A DNA stretch of 5,616 bases from assembly GCA_946055175.1 (NCBI GenBank), contig CAMGET010000112.1, forward strand, positions 1 to 5,616, in the 5' to 3' direction. The translations under genes were made by a program, and so were the position numbers. The notes under the pieces were generated by a model. It was not told the DNA's origin. It saw only the letters and a list, made by a program, of their open reading frames with translations, and searched no databases. Source of the DNA: an uncultured Roseburia sp. GTDB lineage: Bacteria; Bacillota; Clostridia; Lachnospirales; Lachnospiraceae. Positions 1 to 5,403 of this stretch are shown here, piece after piece. Each line of letters begins with the position of its first letter. Within the stretch, counting starts at the first letter, position 1.

Positions 1-46
1 ATAGGTCAAGTGCTGCTCTGGCAGCCTTTAATTTTAAATTTTTCAT
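1..46 (-). CDS. XRE-family helix-turn-helix regulator, N-terminal fragment (runs off left edge)
   Basis: Only the first 15 codons are present, reading MKNLKLKAARAALDL. This matches the start of short Cro/C1-type (XRE) DNA-binding proteins, in which an N-terminal basic segment and an R-x-x-x-x-L first helix precede the Q-x-x-L-A recognition region; that region lies outside the window. The ATG at 46-44 has a GGTGG ribosome binding site (plus positions 52-56) five bases upstream. The gene starts 13 bases after the stop of the membrane protein gene, so it is very likely the third gene of the same operon. Small XRE regulators next to YDERQ-motif membrane proteins are a familiar arrangement in Lachnospiraceae, which raises confidence. 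Its target is unknown; autoregulation of the operon promoter at 1836-1864 is an inference. Confidence 0.7.
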   Translation of the reverse strand, partial: MKNLKLKAARAALDL

Positions 47-59
47 ATATGCCACCAGC

Positions 60-1106
60 CTATTCTTCCTCTTCTTTTTCTATCAGCTTCATGTGAATAT
101 GCAGCACAATCGCAATCACTAAGAGAAAAATACCACACAACAGGTTCAGACACCGAAATGTAAGCACACCATCTTCTATCATTCCGTCATGGAAATACGC
201 CATCAGTCCGATTCCGATATTGACAACTCCCAGTGCACTGAACATGATTTTGAAACGAGAAGCACTCTCATTTAAGGAAATATATGCCTCTTTCCCGATA
301 CAATAAATCGCATATACTGATACACTGACGATAATACCGAGAAACAGCAGCACTTCCTCTGCAATCGGAATCCTTATTTCTGCAATATGAATCAGGCATA
401 GAATCATATTATAAAACAATCCTGTAAAGAAACCATATTTAAAGCCATCTCCTCTAACTTTAAGCTGGCGTTCATCATATTTTGCCTCATCACACTTATC
501 AGTTTTCACATATTTAAGAATGAATGCTATAAGAATAATACCTACTGCTGCTCCAACTAACATTCCCACCAACATTCCTAACTTATAAGATTCTGAGCGC
601 AAACGTTCTGCCACAAAATGATATTCCGTCTCATAGGATGTGTCTGTCGCATATACATATTCCTCGCTATCATTGCTATAGTTTATTAAGTTTGCTTCTT
701 CTTGTAGTTTCGCAAATTGTTGCTCATCCGTTATAAACTGATATTCTGCCAGGTATTCACCTGCTGTAAGTTCCAGTTCCGTTGATTCTGCTTCTACACT
801 TTCTCCGGTAACACAGAAGACAATCTCATCTGTCTGATTACGTACCGCAAAACCGGTAATCACTCCCTCTTTCACAGCGTTCCAATCTACTGTGAATTGA
901 TAAGTTCCATCCTCTTTCAAGGTAAACGGTATCGTATGTGAAGTCTCTTTAGCAACACCTTTTTCTACCACAATGTCTTGTGTGTAGCGGACGTCCGTCG
1001 CTATCTCACTTGCACTTCCATAAGTAAATACAACTGCAGCAATTCCAAACAAAAGTAAAACTGCTAGTACTACTGCTACCCATTTTTTCTTCATCATTGT
1101 TTTCAT
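60..1106 (-). CDS. YDERQ-motif multi-pass membrane protein with extracytoplasmic domain, function unknown
   Basis: A 348-residue protein that I do not recognise as a named family. Residues 9-29 form an N-terminal hydrophobic anchor after KKK. Residues 30-176 are polar, apparently beta-rich, and presumably outside the cell. Hydrophobic segments follow at about 177-199, 223-243, 251-271, 286-305 and 317-337, giving six membrane segments in all. The second has a perfect glycine-zipper spacing (G177, G181, G185, G189). The cytosolic stretch after it holds YDERQ (210-214) followed by KYGFF, a signature common in uncharacterised Clostridia membrane proteins paired with XRE regulators. The C-terminus is very acidic (EKEEEE). 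The ATG is supported by TAGGAGGAG (1114-1122) seven bases upstream. It lies 20 bases after the GNAT gene and 13 before the XRE gene, so all three are likely cotranscribed. A sensor, transporter or resistance role is possible; the sequence does not decide. Confidence 0.85.
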   Translation of the reverse strand: MKTMMKKKWVAVVLAVLLLFGIAAVVFTYGSASEIATDVRYTQDIVVEKGVAKETSHTIPFTLKEDGTYQFTVDWNAVKEGVITGFAVRNQTDEIVFCVTGESVEAESTELELTAGEYLAEYQFITDEQQFAKLQEEANLINYSNDSEEYVYATDTSYETEYHFVAERLRSESYKLGMLVGMLVGAAVGIILIAFILKYVKTDKCDEAKYDERQLKVRGDGFKYGFFTGLFYNMILCLIHIAEIRIPIAEEVLLFLGIIVSVSVYAIYCIGKEAYISLNESASRFKIMFSALGVVNIGIGLMAYFHDGMIEDGVLTFRCLNLLCGIFLLVIAIVLHIHMKLIEKEEEE

Positions 1107-1126
1107 GTCTATTCTCCTCCTAAAAA

Positions 1127-1792
1127 TTACTTTTCCTCTGCTCGCTTTTTACGGATTTCCTCCCGTTTTCTTCGGAAAGAAGCATCCATAGCTGCTCCCA
1201 GGCAAAGCCCTATTCCCATGCCCAGGCACATTCCAATTGACATTTTATCCATCGCCATACCGATTGACATCCCGATGCTTAATCCAAAACACATATAGAT
1301 TGGCATCCACGCAACTTCAGCCCGCTCCTTCACAAATCGAGGGCCTTCTTCGCCTTCCCCGTCAGCGACAAATTCCAGCTTTTCTAAAATTCTTTTAGAT
1401 GCCATATTATCCAAAGCTGTTTCCGCTTCAATAAAATAAATCTCCTGATTTACTCCAAATGCCCATTCCGTTAAAGCCTTTACCGCCTCTGTTGTATAGC
1501 CGTTTCCTTCATATTCTTTTAAGATGCCATAGCCGATTTCTACCGCATTCTTCTTCTCCGGCCCCTTAAAGCCCAAATCTCCGATATAGGTACCTTCCTT
1601 CTTCAAACACATTTTCCACGGCGCATACCATATCCGGTTTTCTACGTCCTTCTCGCATCCCTCCAGCATTTCTTTATATGCGGATTTCAATTCTTCATCA
1701 GTCGTTTTTAAAATGATATCTTTTATCTCTTCGTCAGTCATAGGCAAAAGAGTCAATCGCTTTGTTCTAATAATAGGTTCTTTTTTCGCCAT
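1127..1792 (-). CDS. GNAT-family N-acetyltransferase with C-terminal glycine-zipper hairpin
   Basis: A 221-residue protein. Residues 6-160 are a RimJ/RimL-like (Acetyltransf_3) GNAT domain that should transfer an acetyl group from acetyl-CoA to an amine. Visible landmarks are IIRTKRLTLLPMT at the start, GTYIGDLGFKG on the central strands, IGYGILKEYEGNGYTTEA with the pyrophosphate loop at about 94-99, and TALDNMASKRILEKLEF near the end. Residues 165-203 are unlike a normal GNAT tail: two hydrophobic glycine-zipper stretches (G170/G174/G178 and G187/G191/G195/G199) separated by D182-K183, then a strongly basic C-terminus (RRKREEIRKKR). This suggests a membrane hairpin or oligomerisation element. 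A longer reading from a TTG at 1810 exists, but AAGGAG at 1800-1805 fits the ATG at 1792 and overlaps those extra codons, so I use the ATG. It is the first gene of an operon with the membrane protein and the XRE regulator. The substrate is unknown. Confidence 0.9.
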   Translation of the reverse strand: MAKKEPIIRTKRLTLLPMTDEEIKDIILKTTDEELKSAYKEMLEGCEKDVENRIWYAPWKMCLKKEGTYIGDLGFKGPEKKNAVEIGYGILKEYEGNGYTTEAVKALTEWAFGVNQEIYFIEAETALDNMASKRILEKLEFVADGEGEEGPRFVKERAEVAWMPIYMCFGLSIGMSIGMAMDKMSIGMCLGMGIGLCLGAAMDASFRRKREEIRKKRAEEK

Positions 1793-1799
1793 TTTTTCG

Positions 1800-1805
1800 C
1801 TCCTT
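1800..1805 (-). promoter_or_regulatory. Ribosome binding site deciding the GNAT start
   Basis: AAGGAG on the minus strand, seven bases before the ATG at 1792-1790. Because it lies inside the six codons that a TTG start at 1810 would add, and no better Shine-Dalgarno serves that TTG, the shorter product is favoured. Confidence 0.8.
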
Positions 1806-1828
1806 ATCAATTCTCACTTTAACTTCTT

Positions 1829-1845
1829 TAGCACAAAAATAGCAC
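1829..1845. repeat. Direct repeat TAGCAC x2 across the -10, possible operator
   Basis: On the plus strand TAGCAC occurs at 1829-1834 and again at 1840-1845, a period of 11 bases, flanking and partly covering the -10 element. Same-face repeats one helical turn apart over a promoter would suit a repressor, and the XRE regulator of the same operon is the obvious candidate. XRE operators are more often palindromic, so this is tentative. Confidence 0.35.
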
Positions 1846-1864
1846 TTGTTTTACTTTTTGTCAA
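1836..1864 (-). promoter_or_regulatory. Strong sigma-A-type promoter of the GNAT/membrane protein/XRE operon
   Basis: On the minus strand, a perfect TTGACA (1864-1859), a 17-base spacer and TATTTT (1841-1836), with an extended -10 TG one base upstream (TGC-TATTTT). Transcription would start near 1829, giving an untranslated leader of about 37 bases before the GNAT ATG. It is the best promoter match in the window. Confidence 0.8.
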
Positions 1865-1934
1865 GTATATTTTACATTATGTAATTTATCTTTCGCATAA
1901 AATAAAAATTTAAATTCCGGTTTCATAACGTCAA

Positions 1935-1966
1935 AAGGAGCATATCACAAATGTGACATGCCCCTT
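1935..1966 (-). terminator. Intrinsic terminator of the 95-aa gene
   Basis: A 15-bp stem with a two-base centre between AAGGGGCATGTCACA and TGTGATATGCTCCTT, ending in TTTTG. It starts about 14 bases after the stop codon at 1980. Two positions that are A-C mismatches on the plus strand become U-G wobbles on the minus strand, so it is fully paired only in minus-strand RNA. That fits termination of the upstream gene. The U tract is short. Confidence 0.75.
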
Positions 1967-1979
1967 AACACTTCTTCTT

Positions 1980-2267
1980 TTACACTCTTTCATAACGTGA
2001 CCAGATTTTATCTTCCCCACATACATGTTTTGTTCCATCTTCATCCTGGATGATATAATCCCCAACCCCGATAAAGATACGGCCTCTGCGGGTCTTTAAA
2101 TACGGACACACCATCGTACCATCCTCCCGCTCGATTTTCACCAGATTTTCTGTCTCAATCCAGCCCTTTGTCACTACGTCAGACCAAAGTTCAAATCCGT
2201 CTTCCAGTCCCTGTCCGACTTCATACTTTTCCACATTAGCGGTCAATGCTGTTCTTCTGCTTTGCAT
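1980..2267 (-). CDS. Small prophage-type conserved protein, function unknown
   Basis: A 95-residue soluble protein with no signal peptide or membrane segment. The C-terminal part (about 69-95), with GDYIIQDEDGTKHVCGEDKIW, resembles the G-D-[YW]-I-I...G...x-C-x-x-x-x-[FI] ending seen in many small phage and prophage proteins of Gram-positive bacteria, recalled from memory. The first half contains YEVGQGLEDGFELWSDVVTKGW, which I do not recognise. The ATG has GGAGGG (2273-2278) five bases upstream. It has its own promoter (2312-2340) and terminator (1935-1966), so it is probably a stand-alone transcription unit between the potassium operon and the GNAT operon. No other phage gene is in the window, so it may be a domesticated remnant or a regulatory cargo gene. 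The biochemical role is unknown. Confidence 0.8.
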   Translation of the reverse strand: MQSRRTALTANVEKYEVGQGLEDGFELWSDVVTKGWIETENLVKIEREDGTMVCPYLKTRRGRIFIGVGDYIIQDEDGTKHVCGEDKIWSRYERV

Positions 2268-2311
2268 AAATACCCTCCATATCTATGTTTCTTCATAATA
2301 TAGTTACTTGT

Positions 2312-2340
2312 ATTATACAGCACCCACGGACATTTGAAAA
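2312..2340 (-). promoter_or_regulatory. Promoter of the 95-aa gene
   Basis: On the minus strand, a perfect TATAAT (2317-2312) preceded after 17 bases by TTTTCA (2340-2335, four of six matches to TTGACA). The predicted start is near 2305, giving a leader of about 38 bases with the GGAGGG ribosome binding site. Confidence 0.7.
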
Positions 2341-2356
2341 TCTTTTCTTTACTGCG

Positions 2357-2401
2357 AAAACAAGGCAATTCAACTCTTTTCCTTATTTTTTTAACGCCTT
2401 G
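2357..2401 (-). terminator. Possible weak terminator at the end of trkH
   Basis: CAAGGC (minus 2401-2396, inside the last trkH codons) can pair with GCCTTG (2366-2361), followed directly by TTTT. The stem is only six base pairs and the loop of about 29 bases is long and A-rich, so this is a weak candidate. I see no better terminator between trkH and the promoter of the next gene. Confidence 0.35.
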
Positions 2402-3825
2402 AAGATTACAAATATTTCAAGCCTTCCTAAAACCATTCCCACAATTTCAATGAAAAGACATATTGTCGAAGTATTGGAATTTGTTACTCCGATAGAAAGC
2501 CCTACGGTTCCAAGAGACGATGCAAATTCAAATGCGCCCTGGGGCAAAGTGCATCCGTAGAAAAAGGTTAAAAGCACTGTACCCAATATATAAATCAATA
2601 CATAACATCCTGCATAAGTGGATGCCTCCTCTATCTGTTCATTCTCTAACAATTCTTTTTCTGTTCCCCTGTGAAAACAGGTAAGTAGGACAGTTCTATC
2701 CGGCACCATCTTTTTTCGTATATTCCGAACAAGATTCTTCATTAAAATACACACACGTGCCAGTTTAATTCCACCCGCAGTAGAGCCTAATCCTCCACCA
2801 ATTACCATAAGAAGAATCATGACTGCAAGCGCACTCTCTGACCAGTCATTATAACTACAAGTTGCATACCCGGTTGTCGACAATGCGGAAAATGCATTGA
2901 ATATGGAAAGACGTATTCCTTCTCCTATCGTTTTTCCTCCTGCCACCAAAAACCCCGATAGTATAGGGATAGTAATTAAAATAAGCCCTCCTAAAAAACG
3001 CATTTCACTTGACTTGCAAAAATCCCTGATTCTACCTTTAAACAGCAGAAGAAGCAGCGAAAAATTTGTTGTACCAATTAACATCAAAATGACAGTAATA
3101 CATTCAATTGGCAACGAGTTATAGTATCCAATACTGTCCATTCTATTAGAGAATCCACCTGTGGATAATGCACACATCGTATGTACAACACTGTCAAAAA
3201 ACGACATTCCAAATATCGTATAAAATACTGTACCAATGAACAGAAAGAATCCATACATGGTGCCAATTACCTTTGCCGTTTTTCCAATACCCGGCATCAG
3301 CCTGTCCGGATGCCCTTCTGCCTGATACAAAACCGCAGAATCCTTTTCCTGCACGAAAAGAAGCATTGTCATAATAAACCCAAGACCACCTACATATTGC
3401 AAAAATGCCCTGTAAAACAAGAATGTATGTGGAAGTTTTTCTACATCAAGCACAGAAAGCCCGGTTGTAGTAAAGCCACTGACCGATTCAAACAGAGCCT
3501 GCGTTAACGTGACATCTCCATACATAAGAAACGGAACCGCAGCCAGAAGAATTCCATAAAACCATGAAAATACAACAAGGCGACTGCTATTATCAATCTG
3601 CTTCCCATAACGACATACAAGCAAACCTGCCATAACAGACAAACATGCGGGTATCAAAAAAGTGACAGACAACTTGGCTTCTCCGGGATAGAACGGAATC
3701 ACGATGAGCGGAACAAGTAATATCATACCTTCCAGTACCATCATCTTACCCACAATTGAATTGCGGGCAATTGAATTGCCTGAGATCGAATTGCCTGAAA
3801 TCGAAGTCTTTTCATGAGTAATCAC
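2383..3825 (-). CDS. trkH: Potassium uptake transporter, TrkH/KtrB family membrane subunit
   Basis: A 480-residue pore subunit of a Trk/Ktr potassium uptake system. All four P-loop repeats are visible: VSGFTTTGLS (115-124), ALSTGGFSNR (219-228), ALSTTGYATC (314-323) and SSLGTVGLSIG (436-446), with filter glycines at G122, G224, G319 and G442. The glycine-rich GGGLGSTAGGIK (343-354) is the family's gating loop region, and MVLGRLEIF near the end is the conserved C-terminal signature. Length is normal for the family. The start is a GTG at 3825 overlapping the trkA2 stop (GTGA), with AAAGGAG (3837-3843) eleven bases upstream, so translational coupling is likely. Before the first membrane segment is a 27-residue tail with a repeated ISGNS motif encoded by a 15-bp tandem repeat. 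It works with TrkA1 and TrkA2, encoded just upstream, as the cytosolic gating ring. The driving ion (H+ or Na+) cannot be told. Confidence 0.93.
   Translation of the reverse strand: MITHEKTSISGNSISGNSIARNSIVGKMMVLEGMILLVPLIVIPFYPGEAKLSVTFLIPACLSVMAGLLVCRYGKQIDNSSRLVVFSWFYGILLAAVPFLMYGDVTLTQALFESVSGFTTTGLSVLDVEKLPHTFLFYRAFLQYVGGLGFIMTMLLFVQEKDSAVLYQAEGHPDRLMPGIGKTAKVIGTMYGFFLFIGTVFYTIFGMSFFDSVVHTMCALSTGGFSNRMDSIGYYNSLPIECITVILMLIGTTNFSLLLLLFKGRIRDFCKSSEMRFLGGLILITIPILSGFLVAGGKTIGEGIRLSIFNAFSALSTTGYATCSYNDWSESALAVMILLMVIGGGLGSTAGGIKLARVCILMKNLVRNIRKKMVPDRTVLLTCFHRGTEKELLENEQIEEASTYAGCYVLIYILGTVLLTFFYGCTLPQGAFEFASSLGTVGLSIGVTNSNTSTICLFIEIVGMVLGRLEIFVIFKALKK
3755..3806. repeat. 15-bp tandem repeat, about 3.5 copies, in the 5' end of trkH
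   Basis: Units at 3755-3769, 3770-3784 and 3785-3799 plus a partial unit at 3800-3806, sharing the core AT(T/C)GAATTGC. The period is 15, exactly five codons, so gain or loss of units keeps the reading frame. It encodes the SISGNSISGNSIARNSI segment of the TrkH N-terminal tail. Confidence 0.9.
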
Positions 3826-4472
3826 CTTTTCGTCAACTCCTTTACAGCGTTCAGTTTTTGCTTGTCCGAAGTAATCATAAGCAGAATATCTCCCTCTTTT
3901 ACAACGGTATCACCTCTTGGAATCAAACTCTGATCGTCTCTTAAAATACAGCCGATAATAATCTCTTTCGGAAGATTTAGTTCCCATAGCTTCTTCCCTA
4001 TTAGGGCAGAATTACGTAAGATTGCCGTCTCTGCAATGTGAAGTCTTCCCTCCTCAAGCGGAATCATTTTCATCATTTCATCCATAAGGGCATTTTCTTC
4101 CATAATATTGGTAATCATGTTTAATGCACACACCACCCTGTCAATTCCCATCTGGTAAAAAAAATCTGTTTTTGACGGATCATTTAACATGGAAACCGTC
4201 TTTTCCACATGGAAAAATTCCTTACACATTTCACATACGATCAAATTTGTTTCATCGCTTCCGGTTAAAGCAATCGCCACCTGACAGGATGCTGCATCAG
4301 CATCCTCCAATATGAATTTTTTACTTCCATCTCCATATATCACATTTAGCTTATTAATCTCTGCAAGTTTTTCACAATCTGCATAATTTTTATTGACTAC
4401 AGTTACACGATAATCTTTTTCGAGGAGCGAATTAGCAAGTGATCTGGCTTCATGAAATCCTCCTACAATCAA
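3822..4472 (-). CDS. trkA: TrkA subunit with RCK_N and RCK_C domains (second gating subunit)
   Basis: A ~216-residue cytosolic regulator of the TrkH pore. RCK_N covers about 1-125 with a Rossmann fold (IVGGFHEARSLA, YGDGSKKFILEDA, TGSDETNLIVCEM). RCK_C/TrkA_C covers about 140-216 (SALIGKKLWELNLP, IPRGDTVVKEGDILLMI). The nucleotide loop is atypical: GGFHEA lacks the final glycine of GxGxxG, and N27 replaces the usual acidic residue at the end of strand 2, so NAD(H) binding may be weak or lost. The start is uncertain. TTG at 4472 is the only usual start codon, but has at best AAGAG four bases upstream; ATT at 4475 or continuation from trkA1 are alternatives, since the frame is the same and only a TAA at 4493-4491 separates them. 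Its stop overlaps the trkH GTG. The 143 plus 216 aa layout recalls the two-subunit TrkA ring of Thermotoga maritima (TM1088A/TM1088B), from memory. Confidence 0.88.
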   Translation of the reverse strand: MIVGGFHEARSLANSLLEKDYRVTVVNKNYADCEKLAEINKLNVIYGDGSKKFILEDADAASCQVAIALTGSDETNLIVCEMCKEFFHVEKTVSMLNDPSKTDFFYQMGIDRVVCALNMITNIMEENALMDEMMKMIPLEEGRLHIAETAILRNSALIGKKLWELNLPKEIIIGCILRDDQSLIPRGDTVVKEGDILLMITSDKQKLNAVKELTKR

Positions 4473-4490
4473 AATACTCTTTTTTTCTTT

Positions 4491-4922
4491 TTATTTACCC
4501 TCATAATCCCGTCCTCCTATCTGAATGTAATCAGAAATTTCTTTCTCAGATAAACTAGTCGGACAAATAGTATCAATACCCATTCCCGTTACAAGAGGCA
4601 TTTTTTCTTCGTCATAAATTCGTGCTACCACTTTTTCTATATGAAATACCTTTTTGGCAATCTGCGCTGCGCAAATATTTGTGCAGTCATCATCTGTCAC
4701 TGCAATAAATACCGTCGCCTTATCTATTTCTGCCGCTTTCAGTCTTTCCAAATCTGTTACACTTGCAACCAGCGTTAATCCTCCAAAAGACATAGGCAAT
4801 TTACGGAAAGCCGTCTTGTCACGGTCAATAATCATAACATCTTTTTTTTGCTCTGATAACTTACCTGCAATGCTTGCCCCTAAACGCCCGCTACCTGCAA
4901 TTATTGTATAGCTTTTTTCCAT
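4491..4922 (-). CDS. trkA: TrkA subunit with RCK_N domain only (first gating subunit)
   Basis: A 143-residue Rossmann-fold protein matching the nucleotide-binding RCK_N domain of TrkA/KtrA. The loop is canonical (G10-x-G12-x-x-G15 in GSGRLG) and D33 ends strand 2 (VMIIDRD), as expected for NAD(H) or adenine nucleotide binding. Later landmarks are VFIAVTDDDCTNICAAQIAK (71-90), VVARIYD and MGIDTICP. It ends at about 143 without any RCK_C domain, shorter than single-domain KtrA (~220) or tandem TrkA (~450). Together with trkA2 it would form a two-subunit gating ring for TrkH. The position usually read as GD in GDATD is altered (VASVTD). The ATG is supported by AAAGGAGG (4931-4938) eight bases upstream. 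It is the first gene of the trkA1-trkA2-trkH operon, possibly also read from the TPR gene upstream. Confidence 0.9.
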   Translation of the reverse strand: MEKSYTIIAGSGRLGASIAGKLSEQKKDVMIIDRDKTAFRKLPMSFGGLTLVASVTDLERLKAAEIDKATVFIAVTDDDCTNICAAQIAKKVFHIEKVVARIYDEEKMPLVTGMGIDTICPTSLSEKEISDYIQIGGRDYEGK

Positions 4923-5006
4923 ATGCTTGTCCTCCTTTGATCTAAATTCTACTTTGTACCAAGTATATCCGTTGCAAATATAAACGTGTATTAAGAAGAC
5001 ACTTTC
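4923..5006 (-). promoter_or_regulatory. Leader region of the trk operon with direct repeats
   Basis: An 84-base gap between the TPR gene and trkA1. I see no convincing hairpin terminator, so readthrough from the TPR gene is possible. TATACT (minus 4968-4963) could be a -10 but has no good -35, so no promoter is called. On the plus strand TATTAAGAA occurs at 4989-4997 and 5010-5018 (21 apart), and TAAACGT at 4981-4987 and 5023-5029 (42 apart), extending into the doubtful 3' end of the TPR gene. The gap seems too short for a c-di-AMP (ydaO) riboswitch, which often controls potassium genes in this phylum. Confidence 0.4.
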
Positions 5007-5390
5007 CTATATTAAGAACTTGTAAACGTTCAGAGCCAAGCATATTTTTACAGTTACATTATTTCTTCTTTTTCGTACCAAATGACCAACATGATGTTCA
5101 TCATAGACCCATTCAAACTGCTGATCATTTTCAACCGGACAATCCTCTTCCGTAAAGGCACATTTTCCTGCTGAATACATCTGCCCATACTGTTCCATGT
5201 TATACCGTGCAGGAACATAAGTAGGATCTAATGCATAAGCAGCACGGAAATGCTTCATGGCAAGTACATGGTTGGATTCCTTCTCCATTAAAATACCCAT
5301 CAAATTATGCGGAATTGCACAATGAGGATTTTCTGCCATAGCTGTTTCTATTTCTTTCTCACATTGTTCAAATTTTCTTTGTATCATCAT
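5007..5390 (-). CDS. Small tetratricopeptide-repeat (TPR) protein, possibly with a frame-altered C-terminus
   Basis: A 127-residue soluble protein with one clear 34-residue TPR at 25-58: G32, A44, F48, A51 and P56 sit at TPR consensus positions 8, 20, 24, 27 and 32. Partial helical repeats flank it (FEQCEKEIETAMAENP before, YVPARYNMEQY after). TPRs mediate protein-protein contacts; the partner is unknown. After the conserved-looking WVYDEHHVGHLVR the last ~20 residues are hydrophobic and low in TPR character. A -1 shift at the A5 tract (5073-5069) would end the protein at TAA 5061-5059 as VRKKKK, so the present tail may come from an indel. The start is one of two tandem ATGs (5390 or 5387) after AAGG; the second has the better spacing. 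It precedes the trk operon by 84 bases and follows the corA terminator, so it may be the first gene of the potassium transcription unit, a link suggested only by position. Confidence 0.8.
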   Translation of the reverse strand: MMIQRKFEQCEKEIETAMAENPHCAIPHNLMGILMEKESNHVLAMKHFRAAYALDPTYVPARYNMEQYGQMYSAGKCAFTEEDCPVENDQQFEWVYDEHHVGHLVRKRRNNVTVKICLALNVYKFLI

Positions 5391-5403
5391 TTGCCTTATG
5401 CCT

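Noticed and set aside
1793..1810. TTG start adding six residues to the GNAT protein
   Set aside because: The added codons contain the ribosome binding site for the ATG at 1792.
1713..1913. Plus-strand open frame of 66 codons across the GNAT start and its promoter
   Set aside because: Low-complexity translation (F/I/S rich), antisense to the GNAT 5' end and a clear promoter, no ribosome binding site; a shadow.
2897..3507. Open frames of 60-108 codons inside trkH (both strands)
   Set aside because: They overlap a gene with complete TrkH motifs, have no ribosome binding sites and no family-like content.
4403..4453. 16-codon ORF on the minus strand beginning at ATG 4453 after a perfect AGGAGG
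   Set aside because: It is out of frame inside trkA2; the AGGAGG encodes the glycines of the Rossmann loop. Probably coincidence, though it could attract ribosomes.
4654..4911. Plus-strand 85-codon open frame opposite trkA1
   Set aside because: Antisense shadow of a well-supported Rossmann-fold gene, with no start signal.
4923..5006. c-di-AMP (ydaO) riboswitch before the potassium operon
   Set aside because: The gap is far shorter than that riboswitch and no matching stems were seen.
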